Shown in pieces: positions 52,567 through 60,760 of a DNA stretch of 64,000 nt (position 1 is the stretch's first letter; every line of letters begins with the position of its first letter). A model generated the notes under the pieces. That model ran no database searches. It had not been told where the DNA came from and saw nothing but the letters and a program-made list of their open reading frames with translations. The stretch is taken from the NCBI GenBank assembly GCA_028818385.1, contig JAPPNY010000158.1:1-64000 (forward strand). The letters are read 5' to 3'. This stretch comes from Spirochaetaceae bacterium (GTDB lineage Bacteria; Spirochaetota; Spirochaetia; SZUA-6; Bin103). The translations under genes and the position numbers were made by a program.

Positions 52567-52728
52567 CACGATTACCCCTGATCCTCAACCCTGACGAGCT
52601 TTTCAGAACCTATCACGCTCGCCGCGCCGCGTCCATCAGCGCTCTTTACTCGCGTGTTGTCGACTGCTCCCGTCGTAGGACAATCCCGCACGAAGCGGCT
52701 GATCGGCGGCGGGGTCCATACTGTGGGC

Positions 52729-52971
52729 ATGAGGACGACGGTTTCCCTTCCCGACGAGCTGTTCCATGCGGCCGAGCGACTCGCACGGCAGTCGCGACAA
52801 ACCCGGAGTCAGCTCTACGCCCATGCGCTGGCCGAGTATGTCGCGCACCATGCGGAGGAAGCGGTCACGGCGGCCATGAACAGAGTCGTGGATCAACTGC
52901 AGGATGGTGCCGGCGTCGACCCGGCGTTCTCCGGTGCGGCAGACCGGACGCTCGTGTGCTCGGAGTGGTAA
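52729..52971 (+). CDS. Orphan ribbon-helix-helix antitoxin
   Basis: The 80-residue protein begins MRTTVSLPDELFHAAERLAR and TRSQLYAHALAEYVA, a MazE/CopG-like DNA-binding fold. CATACT lies six bases before the ATG (52717-52722), again without a ribosome-binding site. The toxin gene that would normally follow is missing. Instead the end overlaps, in antisense, the 3' tail of the transglutaminase gene by 79 bases. Confidence 0.75.
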   Translation: MRTTVSLPDELFHAAERLARQSRQTRSQLYAHALAEYVAHHAEEAVTAAMNRVVDQLQDGAGVDPAFSGAADRTLVCSEW

Positions 52972-55124
52972 CCGGCTCGCACGGCCGGGAGGCGTGTGGA
53001 CGCCCCCTCGACCCGGTCGATTCGGTCGCCGCCGGCCGTCCACGGTCCGACGCGCACAAACAGCTCCACGGACTCTGGAGAACTGCGGTGCCAAGTCTGC
53101 CGCACGATCGCGTGGCGGCCCGGTTCGATCGTCGCGATCACCTGCTCGGCTCCGATCGGTACGCCGCCGGCGTCCGGACTGCCGGCGAACCAGCGGACGT
53201 GCACGGTTTCCGCGGGTGTGCCCGAGGCGTAGAGCCATCTGCCGCTGACGCAGGCGTTGCGGATGGTGGCAGTGAGCCGCACCGGCCCCATCCGGTCGGC
53301 CGGCTCGGCGGACAGATACGGCTCCGCCACCAGGATGCGCGGAGCTTGGCGCACGGGAATGGCTACCGTGCAGGTGTTGTTGTCCTCCCGACGCTCCCAG
53401 TAGCCGGCCATCGACGCCGGTGCGCCGGGCCGGTCGTCGGGGTCGACGACGACCGTGATAGGCGTCTCCAGGTAGGTCGGATGGTTGTTCGCCTCGCCAC
53501 CGTGCGGCCGGTCAGGGATAGCGCGGGCCAGCCAGGACACCTCGGCGACCGCCTCCTCTCCCGGAGCCAGTGACGGGATGAGTTGATCGGTGCCGATGCG
53601 ACTCTCCGGTCGCGGCTCGCCCGCGTAGAAACGGACCGGGACCCCGGTCTTCTCGGGATCCCACGGGTCGGCCGGCGCCGCGTCGCCGCGGTTGCGCACC
53701 CGCGCGCGCAGGGTCACGCGCTGTCCCTCGTACGGTTGCTCGGGGTGCCAGCTCAGCGTGTGGTTCTCCCGCCAGCGGTGCACGACCTGCGCGCCCGGCC
53801 CGATGGCGTCGGCGGCGAACCGCACGCGGTTGCGCCCGCGCCGAAGCGCCGGCAGCACCCGCGCGTGGTACTGCACGCCGGCGACGATGCGGATGGAGGT
53901 CACGCCGACCGCGTGGCCGGGCGCCGCCGCGCGCATGCGCAGGCGAACCCGCAGCTCCTGCGGCTGCGGCGGCGGGTGCTGGCTGCCGTGGTGCCGCGGG
54001 ATGACCCGCCCCAGGTCCGCCGTGATCAGGTGCTCGCCCAGCGCAGCCGACCGCGCCACTTCCGCGAGCTCCCCGCCCGCGACCGCCGCCTCCACGGCCA
54101 CCAGGTCATCCGGCGCCGTGCGCACGGCGTACAGCTCCAGCCGGCCGCCGACGATCGGATAGGGCGAGCGCACGTTCAGCACGGCTGCAGCCGGCCGGCC
54201 GTTCGGGAGCGGCTTCAGGCGAGGACCGCCACGATCGCGGGTTCCGGGGTCGACGTTGTCCGCTTCCAGCAGGACCGCGCCACCGGCATCTCCCGCACCG
54301 GGAGCCGCCAGGTCGGGCTCGAAGACCAACTCGCCGTTGCCGTAGTGGGACGGCTCGGTGACGCTGTGCGACCAGGCGCCGCGATGGTCCCAGCGCCGGG
54401 TCAGCCGCTCCCGCGTGCGCAGCGTCGCCCGCGGCGAGTACGCGCCGGCGGTGAGGTCGCGTTCGTCCGGGGTGGCATGCGCGAAGTAGGCGGCAAGGGC
54501 GCGACCGGGCACGTTCTCCTTTGCGTCCCCGCCGGTCTCGGTGACGTTGCGCTCCACGAGGCCAGGATCGGCGACCAGCTCCTCTGCCGAGGCAGCTCCG
54601 TCGCCGTCGACGCGCGGATAGTAGGTGCGCAGGTAGGCGCTGAGCAGGTGCCACGATCCGTCATGGAACACCTCGCAGTTGTAGTCCCCGTGCAGGCGGA
54701 CGCCCCGCGCGCGGAGCCCCGCCGCCTGCCACAGGGCCGGGGCGAGACGATTGACGGTGCTGCAATAGCCGTAGCCGTACGCGTTGACCAACTCCAGGGG
54801 ATCCGAGGCTGCGTGCAGGGACATGCGGTAGGTGATCCTCCCGACCAGCTCCCAGATGGCCCACGCCTTCTCTGCGTCGGTGATGCCGGGGCGCACGACG
54901 CTTGCGGCCAGGCTGCGTAGCGAGCCGGTGTCCCAGCTGCCGTCCACCGCGACCCAGCCCGACGCCATCGGCCCGACCAAGGTCAACTCGACGTTCTCCG
55001 GGTCGGTCACCCCGTCCACGTCGATGGTGTAGTGCGTTTCCGCCGCATCCAGCGGCTGCACGTGGCAGCGCTCGACCGGCGCGACGTCGAAGTCCGGCAG
55101 GCCCGCCCCGGCGGAGTCCGTCAC
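52893..55124 (-). CDS. Transglutaminase-like protein with CARDB-type domains
   Basis: In this 743-residue protein the N-terminal third has the transglutaminase-like core: ELVNAYGYGYCSTVNRLAPA with Cys121, then CEVFHDGSWHLLSAYLRTY with the His and an Asp-like partner. The remainder has two or three beta domains of the adhesion/CARDB kind (GQRVTLRARVRNRGDAAPAD, IRNACVSGRWLYASGT). No signal peptide or anchor is visible, which is odd for domains usually found outside the cell. The last about 25 residues (after RLPAVRAG) run antisense to the antitoxin and are probably unconserved. GTG 55124 is the start. It lies 30 bp after the PhyH gene. Confidence 0.72.
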   Translation of the reverse strand: MTDSAGAGLPDFDVAPVERCHVQPLDAAETHYTIDVDGVTDPENVELTLVGPMASGWVAVDGSWDTGSLRSLAASVVRPGITDAEKAWAIWELVGRITYRMSLHAASDPLELVNAYGYGYCSTVNRLAPALWQAAGLRARGVRLHGDYNCEVFHDGSWHLLSAYLRTYYPRVDGDGAASAEELVADPGLVERNVTETGGDAKENVPGRALAAYFAHATPDERDLTAGAYSPRATLRTRERLTRRWDHRGAWSHSVTEPSHYGNGELVFEPDLAAPGAGDAGGAVLLEADNVDPGTRDRGGPRLKPLPNGRPAAAVLNVRSPYPIVGGRLELYAVRTAPDDLVAVEAAVAGGELAEVARSAALGEHLITADLGRVIPRHHGSQHPPPQPQELRVRLRMRAAAPGHAVGVTSIRIVAGVQYHARVLPALRRGRNRVRFAADAIGPGAQVVHRWRENHTLSWHPEQPYEGQRVTLRARVRNRGDAAPADPWDPEKTGVPVRFYAGEPRPESRIGTDQLIPSLAPGEEAVAEVSWLARAIPDRPHGGEANNHPTYLETPITVVVDPDDRPGAPASMAGYWERREDNNTCTVAIPVRQAPRILVAEPYLSAEPADRMGPVRLTATIRNACVSGRWLYASGTPAETVHVRWFAGSPDAGGVPIGAEQVIATIEPGRHAIVRQTWHRSSPESVELFVRVGPWTAGGDRIDRVEGASTRLPAVRAGYHSEHTSVRSAAPENAGSTPAPSCS

Positions 55125-55154
55125 CGGAAGAGCCGGCCGTGCTCCGCCCGGCCC

Positions 55155-55985
55155 CTACGCCGCCAGCGGCCCGACCACCTGTCCGTCACCTTCGAACACC
55201 ACTCGCCACGACCCGCCGCTTATCGAGCGCGTGGCGGCGTCCATGTAGCAGACGCTGAACGCCCGGCGCGGGATGTCGGTCGAGTTGGTCCCGGAACGGT
55301 GCAGCGTCCAGTTGTGCAGCAGCACCGCCTCGCCCGCTTCCAGCTCCAGGTGGACGGTCCGGTAGTCCGGGTGGCCCGACTCGATCTTGCCGTTGAGCTC
55401 GTCGCGCTGCCGGTCCGTCAGGAATCCCGCCCCCCCGCTCGGATTGATCAGCCTCCGGTGCGACCCCGGCACGATCTGCACGCAGCCGTTGGCGATCGTG
55501 GCCGGATCCAGAGCGATCCACACGGTGACCTTGGGATCGCGGTCCAGGTCGGTCCAGCGATCCTGATGCCACACCAGGTCGGAGCCGCCCCTGGCCGGCT
55601 TGTTCATGAACATCGCCCGCATGCAGGCGACCGGGCGCCCCTCGCCGTACACGCGCCGGCACAGGTCTGCGAACAGCGGACGGGTCAGGTAGGCGTGGAA
55701 CAGCGGGTCGAGCTCCAGGTCCTGGATCTTGCGGTACGCCAGCGTCGGCAGCTTGTGTCCCTTCCTCTGTCCGGTCAGCTCTTTCGGCGGATTGGTCGAC
55801 GGCTCGAGCTGCATCATCATCTCGTCGTACGGCGCGTCCGCGGTGCCCAGCATGATCTGGTCGATCCGCTCACCGAGCGTTGCAAGCTCTCCCTCGTCCA
55901 GCAGCCTGCCGAGCGGCGCGTATCCGTCCGCACGGAACCGCCGCATCTCGTCGGCCGTCACCATCGCCTCGTCGCCTCGCCTCAT
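55155..55985 (-). CDS. Phytanoyl-CoA dioxygenase (PhyH) family oxygenase
   Basis: This 276-residue Fe(II)/2-oxoglutarate oxygenase has iron triad His140-x-Asp142 (VWHQDRWTD) and His229 (WTLHRSGTN), with GCVQIVPGSHRRLI as core strand and IPRRAFSVCY carrying the 2-oxoglutarate Arg. ATG 55985 is chosen: AGGAGG is six bases upstream and it overlaps the DUF6941 stop (ATGA). It is the second gene of a minus-strand operon DUF6941-PhyH-transglutaminase. Confidence 0.88.
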   Translation of the reverse strand: MRRGDEAMVTADEMRRFRADGYAPLGRLLDEGELATLGERIDQIMLGTADAPYDEMMMQLEPSTNPPKELTGQRKGHKLPTLAYRKIQDLELDPLFHAYLTRPLFADLCRRVYGEGRPVACMRAMFMNKPARGGSDLVWHQDRWTDLDRDPKVTVWIALDPATIANGCVQIVPGSHRRLINPSGGAGFLTDRQRDELNGKIESGHPDYRTVHLELEAGEAVLLHNWTLHRSGTNSTDIPRRAFSVCYMDAATRSISGGSWRVVFEGDGQVVGPLAA

Positions 55986-56407
55986 GGCCATCCTCCTTGT
56001 GTCAACCTGTTTTTTCTGGTATCCGCGGGTTGATGCCCCACTTGCAGCACGCGGCTGCCGATCTGCGCCTGATCCAGCGTCACCGTCAGCCAGTGCACGC
56101 CCGGCGCACGGAACGCGGCCCCCGCCATCGGAAACACGAGCTCCACGTCGGTCGCCGGCGTCCGCACCTGCATCTCGCCGTGCGACCGGACGATCACGGA
56201 GCCCGTGTCGTCGTGGACGACGTTGACGGTCACGTCGTGCCGGCCCTTCGCCACGTTGCCGAAGGCGATGTACACGTACCAGGTCGGCGCGACCGTCGGG
56301 AACTGCGCGAAGTTGAAGCTCTGAAAGATGCCGATGAGCCCCTTCTTGCCGTTGTTCTCCTCGATCGCCTTGTCGGCGAAGACGATGGCGTGCAGGACGA
56401 TTTCCAC
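55982..56407 (-). CDS. DUF6941 family protein
   Basis: The 141-residue protein begins EIVLHAIVFADKAIEENNGK and GLIGIFQSFNFAQFPT, matching DUF6941. The family has a predicted beta-sandwich and no known function. It starts at GTG 56407 and heads the minus-strand operon. The ATGA overlap with PhyH indicates co-translation. It could be a regulator or binding partner for the oxygenase. Confidence 0.7.
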   Translation of the reverse strand: MEIVLHAIVFADKAIEENNGKKGLIGIFQSFNFAQFPTVAPTWYVYIAFGNVAKGRHDVTVNVVHDDTGSVIVRSHGEMQVRTPATDVELVFPMAGAAFRAPGVHWLTVTLDQAQIGSRVLQVGHQPADTRKNRLTQGGWP

Positions 56408-56551
56408 GGTCTCAGTGTGCTCCGATCATCTCGGTGGGTGCCGCTGCCCGGCCACCACAGTATCGACGCCTCCGCCGGCCGGTTCAATACAGCCGCGTCC
56501 GGACCGTCCCGCACGGTTGGCCTGCCCCACCGGATCGGATAGCGTCCTGCC

Positions 56552-57391
56552 GTGGATTCCGTGTCCGGCGGCCTGCGTGCGGAAGACGTGGCGCGGTTCA
56601 ACGCGTTCGGGTTCCTCGCGCTGCCGGGCCTGCTCTCCCGCCGGGAGGCCGAGGCGCTCCGCGCCGAATGCGAAGATCTCACCCTCGCCGAAAACCCCGG
56701 CTGGGATCGGACGACCGCCGCCGGCATCCACGGTCTGTGCGAGAAGGGCCATCGCCATGGCCTGTTGCTGGACGACGACCGGCTGTACGACATCCCCCAC
56801 AAGCTGCTGGGCCACGACTTCCTCTACGAGGGCTCGGCCTGCAGTTGGTACGACGGCGACACGCCCTGGCACGGCGGCAGCGGTGCGGTCACCTGGGCGG
56901 TTCCGCACATCAAGGTCGCGCTCTATCTGGACGATCTGGGGCCGGACGACGGCTGCCTGCGGGTGCTCCCCGGAGCCCACCGCAACTACCTGCGCATGAT
57001 CGACGACCGCTGGTGCGACCCGCCCGACTATTTCCTGCCGGTCCGCAACCGCAATACGCGCGACGACTTCCGGCCGTGGGGGCTGACCCCGGAGGAGGTC
57101 CCGCACATCCTGCTGCCGACGCGGCCGGGCGACGTACTGGTCTTCACCGAGGACCTGCCGCACGCCGCGTTCGGCTCCAGCGGGTTGCGCGTTCAGGTGG
57201 CGCTGTCGTTCCTGGCCAGACCGAGGACGCCCCAGCAGATCGCCTATCTGCACTCGCGTTCCGGCTGGGCCGGCCCCATCAGTGCGCCGCGCACCCTGCT
57301 GGAATCGGGCAGCGAGCGGCGCCGGCGCATGGCGCAGGGGCTGGTGGACGTGGGGCAGGGGCTGGTGGACGTGGGACTGGAGATCCGCTGA
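56552..57391 (+). CDS. PhyH-family protein with H-x-G iron motif
   Basis: The 279-residue protein has the overall layout of PhyH-type 2-oxoglutarate enzymes: KLLGHDFLYEG, PHIKVALYLDDLGPDDGCLR, VLPGAHR. The proximal ligand motif reads WHGG, with His107 then Gly109 in place of the Asp. The distal His204 (LPHAAFGSS) and the Arg213 (LRVQV) that would bind 2-oxoglutarate remain. Loss of Asp is the hallmark of Fe/2OG radical halogenases (SyrB2 H-x-A, WelO5 and BesD H-x-G). It may be a halogenase or an inactive relative. GTG 56552 follows TAGCGT by six bases. The end carries a 21-bp tandem repeat. Confidence 0.72.
   Translation: MDSVSGGLRAEDVARFNAFGFLALPGLLSRREAEALRAECEDLTLAENPGWDRTTAAGIHGLCEKGHRHGLLLDDDRLYDIPHKLLGHDFLYEGSACSWYDGDTPWHGGSGAVTWAVPHIKVALYLDDLGPDDGCLRVLPGAHRNYLRMIDDRWCDPPDYFLPVRNRNTRDDFRPWGLTPEEVPHILLPTRPGDVLVFTEDLPHAAFGSSGLRVQVALSFLARPRTPQQIAYLHSRSGWAGPISAPRTLLESGSERRRRMAQGLVDVGQGLVDVGLEIR
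57335..57375 (+). repeat. 21-bp tandem duplication at the 3' end of the PhyH-like gene
   Basis: The unit 57335-57355 recurs at 57356-57375 nearly unchanged, encoding QGLVDVG twice. It extends the protein by seven residues and looks like recent slippage. Confidence 0.7.
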
Positions 57392-57400
57392 GCCGGTCGC

Positions 57401-58495
57401 TCAGGTGCCGAGCATCAGCGCACGGCAGACCTCCGCCAGGCGATCCAGCTCGGCGATCGGCATCGACTCCTGGTTGGTGTGGATGTCCAGGTAGCCGGCC
57501 GAGATCACCACCGTCGGCAGCCCCTTGGCGTTGAATTCGTTGGCGTCGCTGCCGCCGCAGGTGGTGGCATGCCAGGGCTCCCGGCCGGCCGACCGGATCG
57601 CCGCCTCGGCGCGCCGCACCGGCGCGTCGTCGTCGCCGAACCGGTACCCTTCATACCTGCCCAGCGACTCAACGTGGATGGTGCCCCCGAACGCCTCGGC
57701 GGCCTGCCGGCAGCCGTCCAGCAGCGCCTCGCGGTGTGCGCGGAACTTGCCCTGGTCGAGGCTGCGCACCTGCAGGGTCAACGTAGCGTCCGCCGGGATG
57801 ATGTTGGCCGCCTCCCCGCCGGTGAGCACCCCGGCGTTGGCGGTGGTCTCGCAGTCGATGCGGCCGAGTTGCATCCGGTCGATCGCACGCGCGGCCATCT
57901 GCAAAGCGCTGCGCCCCTCTTCCGGCTCCGTGCCGGCGTGCGCGGCGCGGCCGTGGAAGGTCACGCGGAAGCTCTCCGCCGTCGGCCCGGCCATGATGAT
58001 GCCGCCCACCGGCCCATCGACATCTGTCACGAACGCCATGCGCGAGCGCACACAGGCGGCGTCGAACGCCTTGGAGCCGATGTGACCCACGTCCTCGCCC
58101 ACGGTGAACAACACCTCCACCGGTGGATGCGGCGCGCCCTCGTCCGCGATCGCCTCCACCGCCTCGACGATGGCGGCCACCCCCGCCTTGTCGTCGGCGC
58201 CGAGCACGCTCGATCCGTCGGTGTGCACGGCGCCGTCGCGGATCACCGGCTCCATGCCCGGAGTCGGCCGCACCGTGTCGGTGTGCGCGCACAGCAGGAC
58301 CGGCTCCTCGCCGGCCCGCTCCTCCGACCCCGGCCAGAAGCCCAGGACGTTGCGGTGGGGGTCGGCGCTCAGGCGGACCCCGGCGCCCTCCAGCTTCGGC
58401 CGCAGGGCGTCGATCACCGGGTCCTCGTTCGGGTGATAGCTGTCGATGCGCAGGATCGTCAGGAAGGTGTCGAGCAGTCGTCGGGAATCGATCAT
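57401..58495 (-). CDS. M20 family peptidase (PepT-like)
   Basis: This 364-residue di-zinc aminoacylase/tripeptidase has CAHTDTVRP (first metal His and nearby Asp), LGADDKAGVAA (bridging Asp), FTVGEDVGHIGS (catalytic Glu and ligand), and the last His in YLDIHTNQE. TNAGVLTGGEAANIIPADA belongs to the dimerisation domain. GAGGAG lies before ATG 58495, which is preferred over 58525. It converges on the PhyH-like gene with a nine-bp gap. It likely trims short peptides or acyl-amino acids in the cytoplasm. Confidence 0.9.
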   Translation of the reverse strand: MIDSRRLLDTFLTILRIDSYHPNEDPVIDALRPKLEGAGVRLSADPHRNVLGFWPGSEERAGEEPVLLCAHTDTVRPTPGMEPVIRDGAVHTDGSSVLGADDKAGVAAIVEAVEAIADEGAPHPPVEVLFTVGEDVGHIGSKAFDAACVRSRMAFVTDVDGPVGGIIMAGPTAESFRVTFHGRAAHAGTEPEEGRSALQMAARAIDRMQLGRIDCETTANAGVLTGGEAANIIPADATLTLQVRSLDQGKFRAHREALLDGCRQAAEAFGGTIHVESLGRYEGYRFGDDDAPVRRAEAAIRSAGREPWHATTCGGSDANEFNAKGLPTVVISAGYLDIHTNQESMPIAELDRLAEVCRALMLGT

Positions 58496-58521
58496 CGTGT
58501 CTCCTCGGTGGCCGCCGGCGC

Positions 58522-60741
58522 TCATGCCGCGAACCGGGTCAGGATCCCATCATAGGTGGCGATCAGCAGGCCGTCTTCGGTCGGCACCGGCGGAGCGGTG
58601 ACGGGCGCGGGCAGACTCGCCTGCTCCATCACGGGGCCGTTCTGCGCGTCGAGCACGTAGAGCACAGCGTCCATGCCGCAGACCAGCACGCGGCCGCGGA
58701 GCGGGCCGCGATCGGCATACGCCGGCGGCGCGATCACGCTGGCGATTCGCCGCTGGTGGGGGGCCATTTCCAGCACGCCGATCCCGGTCCGCATCTCCCA
58801 GAGCACCTCGCCCGTTTCCAGACTGACGCACAGCGCGCGCCCATCCAGCGCTCCCAGGAAGGCGCGGTCGCCGGCGATCGCGATGCCGCTCAGGTAGTTC
58901 ACGGCGAAATCGCTCGGCCCCAGGACATCGCGGCGCCACACCTCGGCACCCGTCGCCGCCTCCACCATCACCAGCTCGTCGGGCTCACCGCCGCTGACTA
59001 CCCGGTCCCCGACCGCGACCGGCGCCGACCACCAGTCCTGTGTTCCGGTCAGGACGTACTCCCAGGCGATGCGGCCGTCGTCCAGCCGCAGGGCCATGAG
59101 CGAACGGCGCGGCACCAGCGTGACGAGCAGCCCGTCGTGGATGATCGGCCGTCCGCAGTGGCCCTGCTTGTCACCCACGGGGTCGGCGATCAGATCCTGG
59201 GTGCCGCTGAACCGGGTATACCAGCGCTCGGCGCCGGTCGCAGCATCATATGCGCCGTACCCGGACTTGGCGCCGGCGGCAACCAGGCCGCGGACGGCAT
59301 CGTAGGCCGGGGTCACGGCCACCCAGCGGCCCGGGTGACCGGGCGTGTCGGTGCGCCAGCGCTCCTCGCCCGACTGCCCGTCGATGCACAGCAACCTGCC
59401 GGTCAACGACATCGCGAAGCAGGAGCCGTCCGGCCCGCCGGCGACTCCGGCCCGCACCGACGCGTCGCTGCGGGTGTGCCACTGGACCGTGCCGTCGTTC
59501 AAGCACACGCGGCAGACTCCGCAGCGCTCGACGCCGTTCTCGTCCTGCAGCGGCACGAGCGCCCCGGCGTCGGCACCCTTCCCGACGACGAGCATGGCGC
59601 CTCGATGGGCGTTGCCGGGCAGGCGGCAGCGCCACGCTTCGCGCAGGCCGGCGACGGCCGCCGGAGAGGACCGGCGCCGCATGAGGGTGCGGAGCGGAAG
59701 CAGCTCGCTCGTGAACCTTCCGCCTTCGCAGTCGATGAGCCGGTAGCCGCGCGGGCCGGCGGCGTTGTCCCCGAAGGACAGCGACGGCGTGGAGAGGATC
59801 AGGGCTCCCCGATAGCGGAACGCCTTGCTGGCATGGGTGTGGCCGTGCAGGACCAGCACGACGTGGTGCCGGGTCACGTGGTCGAGCCACTCGCGGGTCG
59901 GCGGCATGTGCGTGCCGATCACGATCGGCCGCCCCAGCGGCTGCAGCGCCAGGTCGCTGTCGAGCCAGCGCTGCACCCGGATCCAGTCGTAGGCCGAGAA
60001 CAGGAACGACTCATTGCTCACCATGACGAAGTGGCAGCCGCCGAAGTCGAAGCTGTAGTGCGTCGGACCGCACATCCGTTCGTAGTCGCCGGTGCAGGTG
60101 ACGCCGAAGCTGCTGTCGGCCAGCCAGTCCATGCGCCCCGTGCGCCACTCGCCGGCGCCCATGCCGTGCAGAAGTTGGTTGGTGTCGTGGGCGCCGATGC
60201 CGGGCAGGATCGGCGTCGCCGCGGCGTCGGCCACGCGCCGGTAGGCGCGCAACTGGGCGGGCGTGCCGTAATCGGTCAGATCGCCGGTGGCAAGCATGAA
60301 CGCCAGCCCTGGCTCTCGCTCCCGGCCGTCTCGCTCGATGGCTTCGACGCAGGCGGCGAACTCGTCGGGATCGGCCATGCCGTGACCCGGCTGGCGCAGT
60401 GCTTCCTCGTCATGCGTGACCACGTGCGGGTCGGTGACGTGGGCGAACCGGAAGCGGTCCCGGGCGCTCGGCGGCTCGGCCTCCAGCGCGAAGTCCAGGG
60501 TGAGGTCCGCACCGGAAACGGCCTCTCCGCCGGCGAGCGGCAGGCGCCGCCAGCAGCCCGCTCCTGGCCGGTATCCGTCGGGTGTGGTGACCGTCAGGTA
60601 GCGGTGCACGTCCGGTCCGAACTCGAGCTGGAACGAGCCGTCGGCGGCCGTCCGTGTGATCAGCTCACCATTGGAAACCGGTACGCCCGCCAGTCCACGC
60701 GAGCCGTCCCGCACGCGGCCGGTGGCGAGTGCGTAATCCAA
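58522..60741 (-). CDS. Calcineurin-like phosphoesterase fused to PQQ-like beta-propeller
   Basis: This protein has about 739 residues. Residues 5-90 are a carboxypeptidase-regulatory-type beta domain (GLAGVPVSNGELITRTAADG). The phosphoesterase follows with Asp104-x-His106 (VTDPHVV), GDLTDYG near 145, GAHDTN in place of GNHD, THMPP and HGHTHAS with His301 and His303. From about 395 on, blades such as GSGLCIDGQSGEERW-like (LLCIDGQSGEERW), YDAATGAERWYTR and VEAATGAEVWRRD form a PQQ-type eight-bladed propeller. The N of the GNHD motif is Ala, which may weaken the site. TTG 60741 and GTG 60714 are possible starts. Cofactor binding by the propeller is unproven. Confidence 0.8.
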   Translation of the reverse strand: MDYALATGRVRDGSRGLAGVPVSNGELITRTAADGSFQLEFGPDVHRYLTVTTPDGYRPGAGCWRRLPLAGGEAVSGADLTLDFALEAEPPSARDRFRFAHVTDPHVVTHDEEALRQPGHGMADPDEFAACVEAIERDGREREPGLAFMLATGDLTDYGTPAQLRAYRRVADAAATPILPGIGAHDTNQLLHGMGAGEWRTGRMDWLADSSFGVTCTGDYERMCGPTHYSFDFGGCHFVMVSNESFLFSAYDWIRVQRWLDSDLALQPLGRPIVIGTHMPPTREWLDHVTRHHVVLVLHGHTHASKAFRYRGALILSTPSLSFGDNAAGPRGYRLIDCEGGRFTSELLPLRTLMRRRSSPAAVAGLREAWRCRLPGNAHRGAMLVVGKGADAGALVPLQDENGVERCGVCRVCLNDGTVQWHTRSDASVRAGVAGGPDGSCFAMSLTGRLLCIDGQSGEERWRTDTPGHPGRWVAVTPAYDAVRGLVAAGAKSGYGAYDAATGAERWYTRFSGTQDLIADPVGDKQGHCGRPIIHDGLLVTLVPRRSLMALRLDDGRIAWEYVLTGTQDWWSAPVAVGDRVVSGGEPDELVMVEAATGAEVWRRDVLGPSDFAVNYLSGIAIAGDRAFLGALDGRALCVSLETGEVLWEMRTGIGVLEMAPHQRRIASVIAPPAYADRGPLRGRVLVCGMDAVLYVLDAQNGPVMEQASLPAPVTAPPVPTEDGLLIATYDGILTRFAA

Positions 60742-60760
60742 CGGCTCGAGGCCGGCCCGT

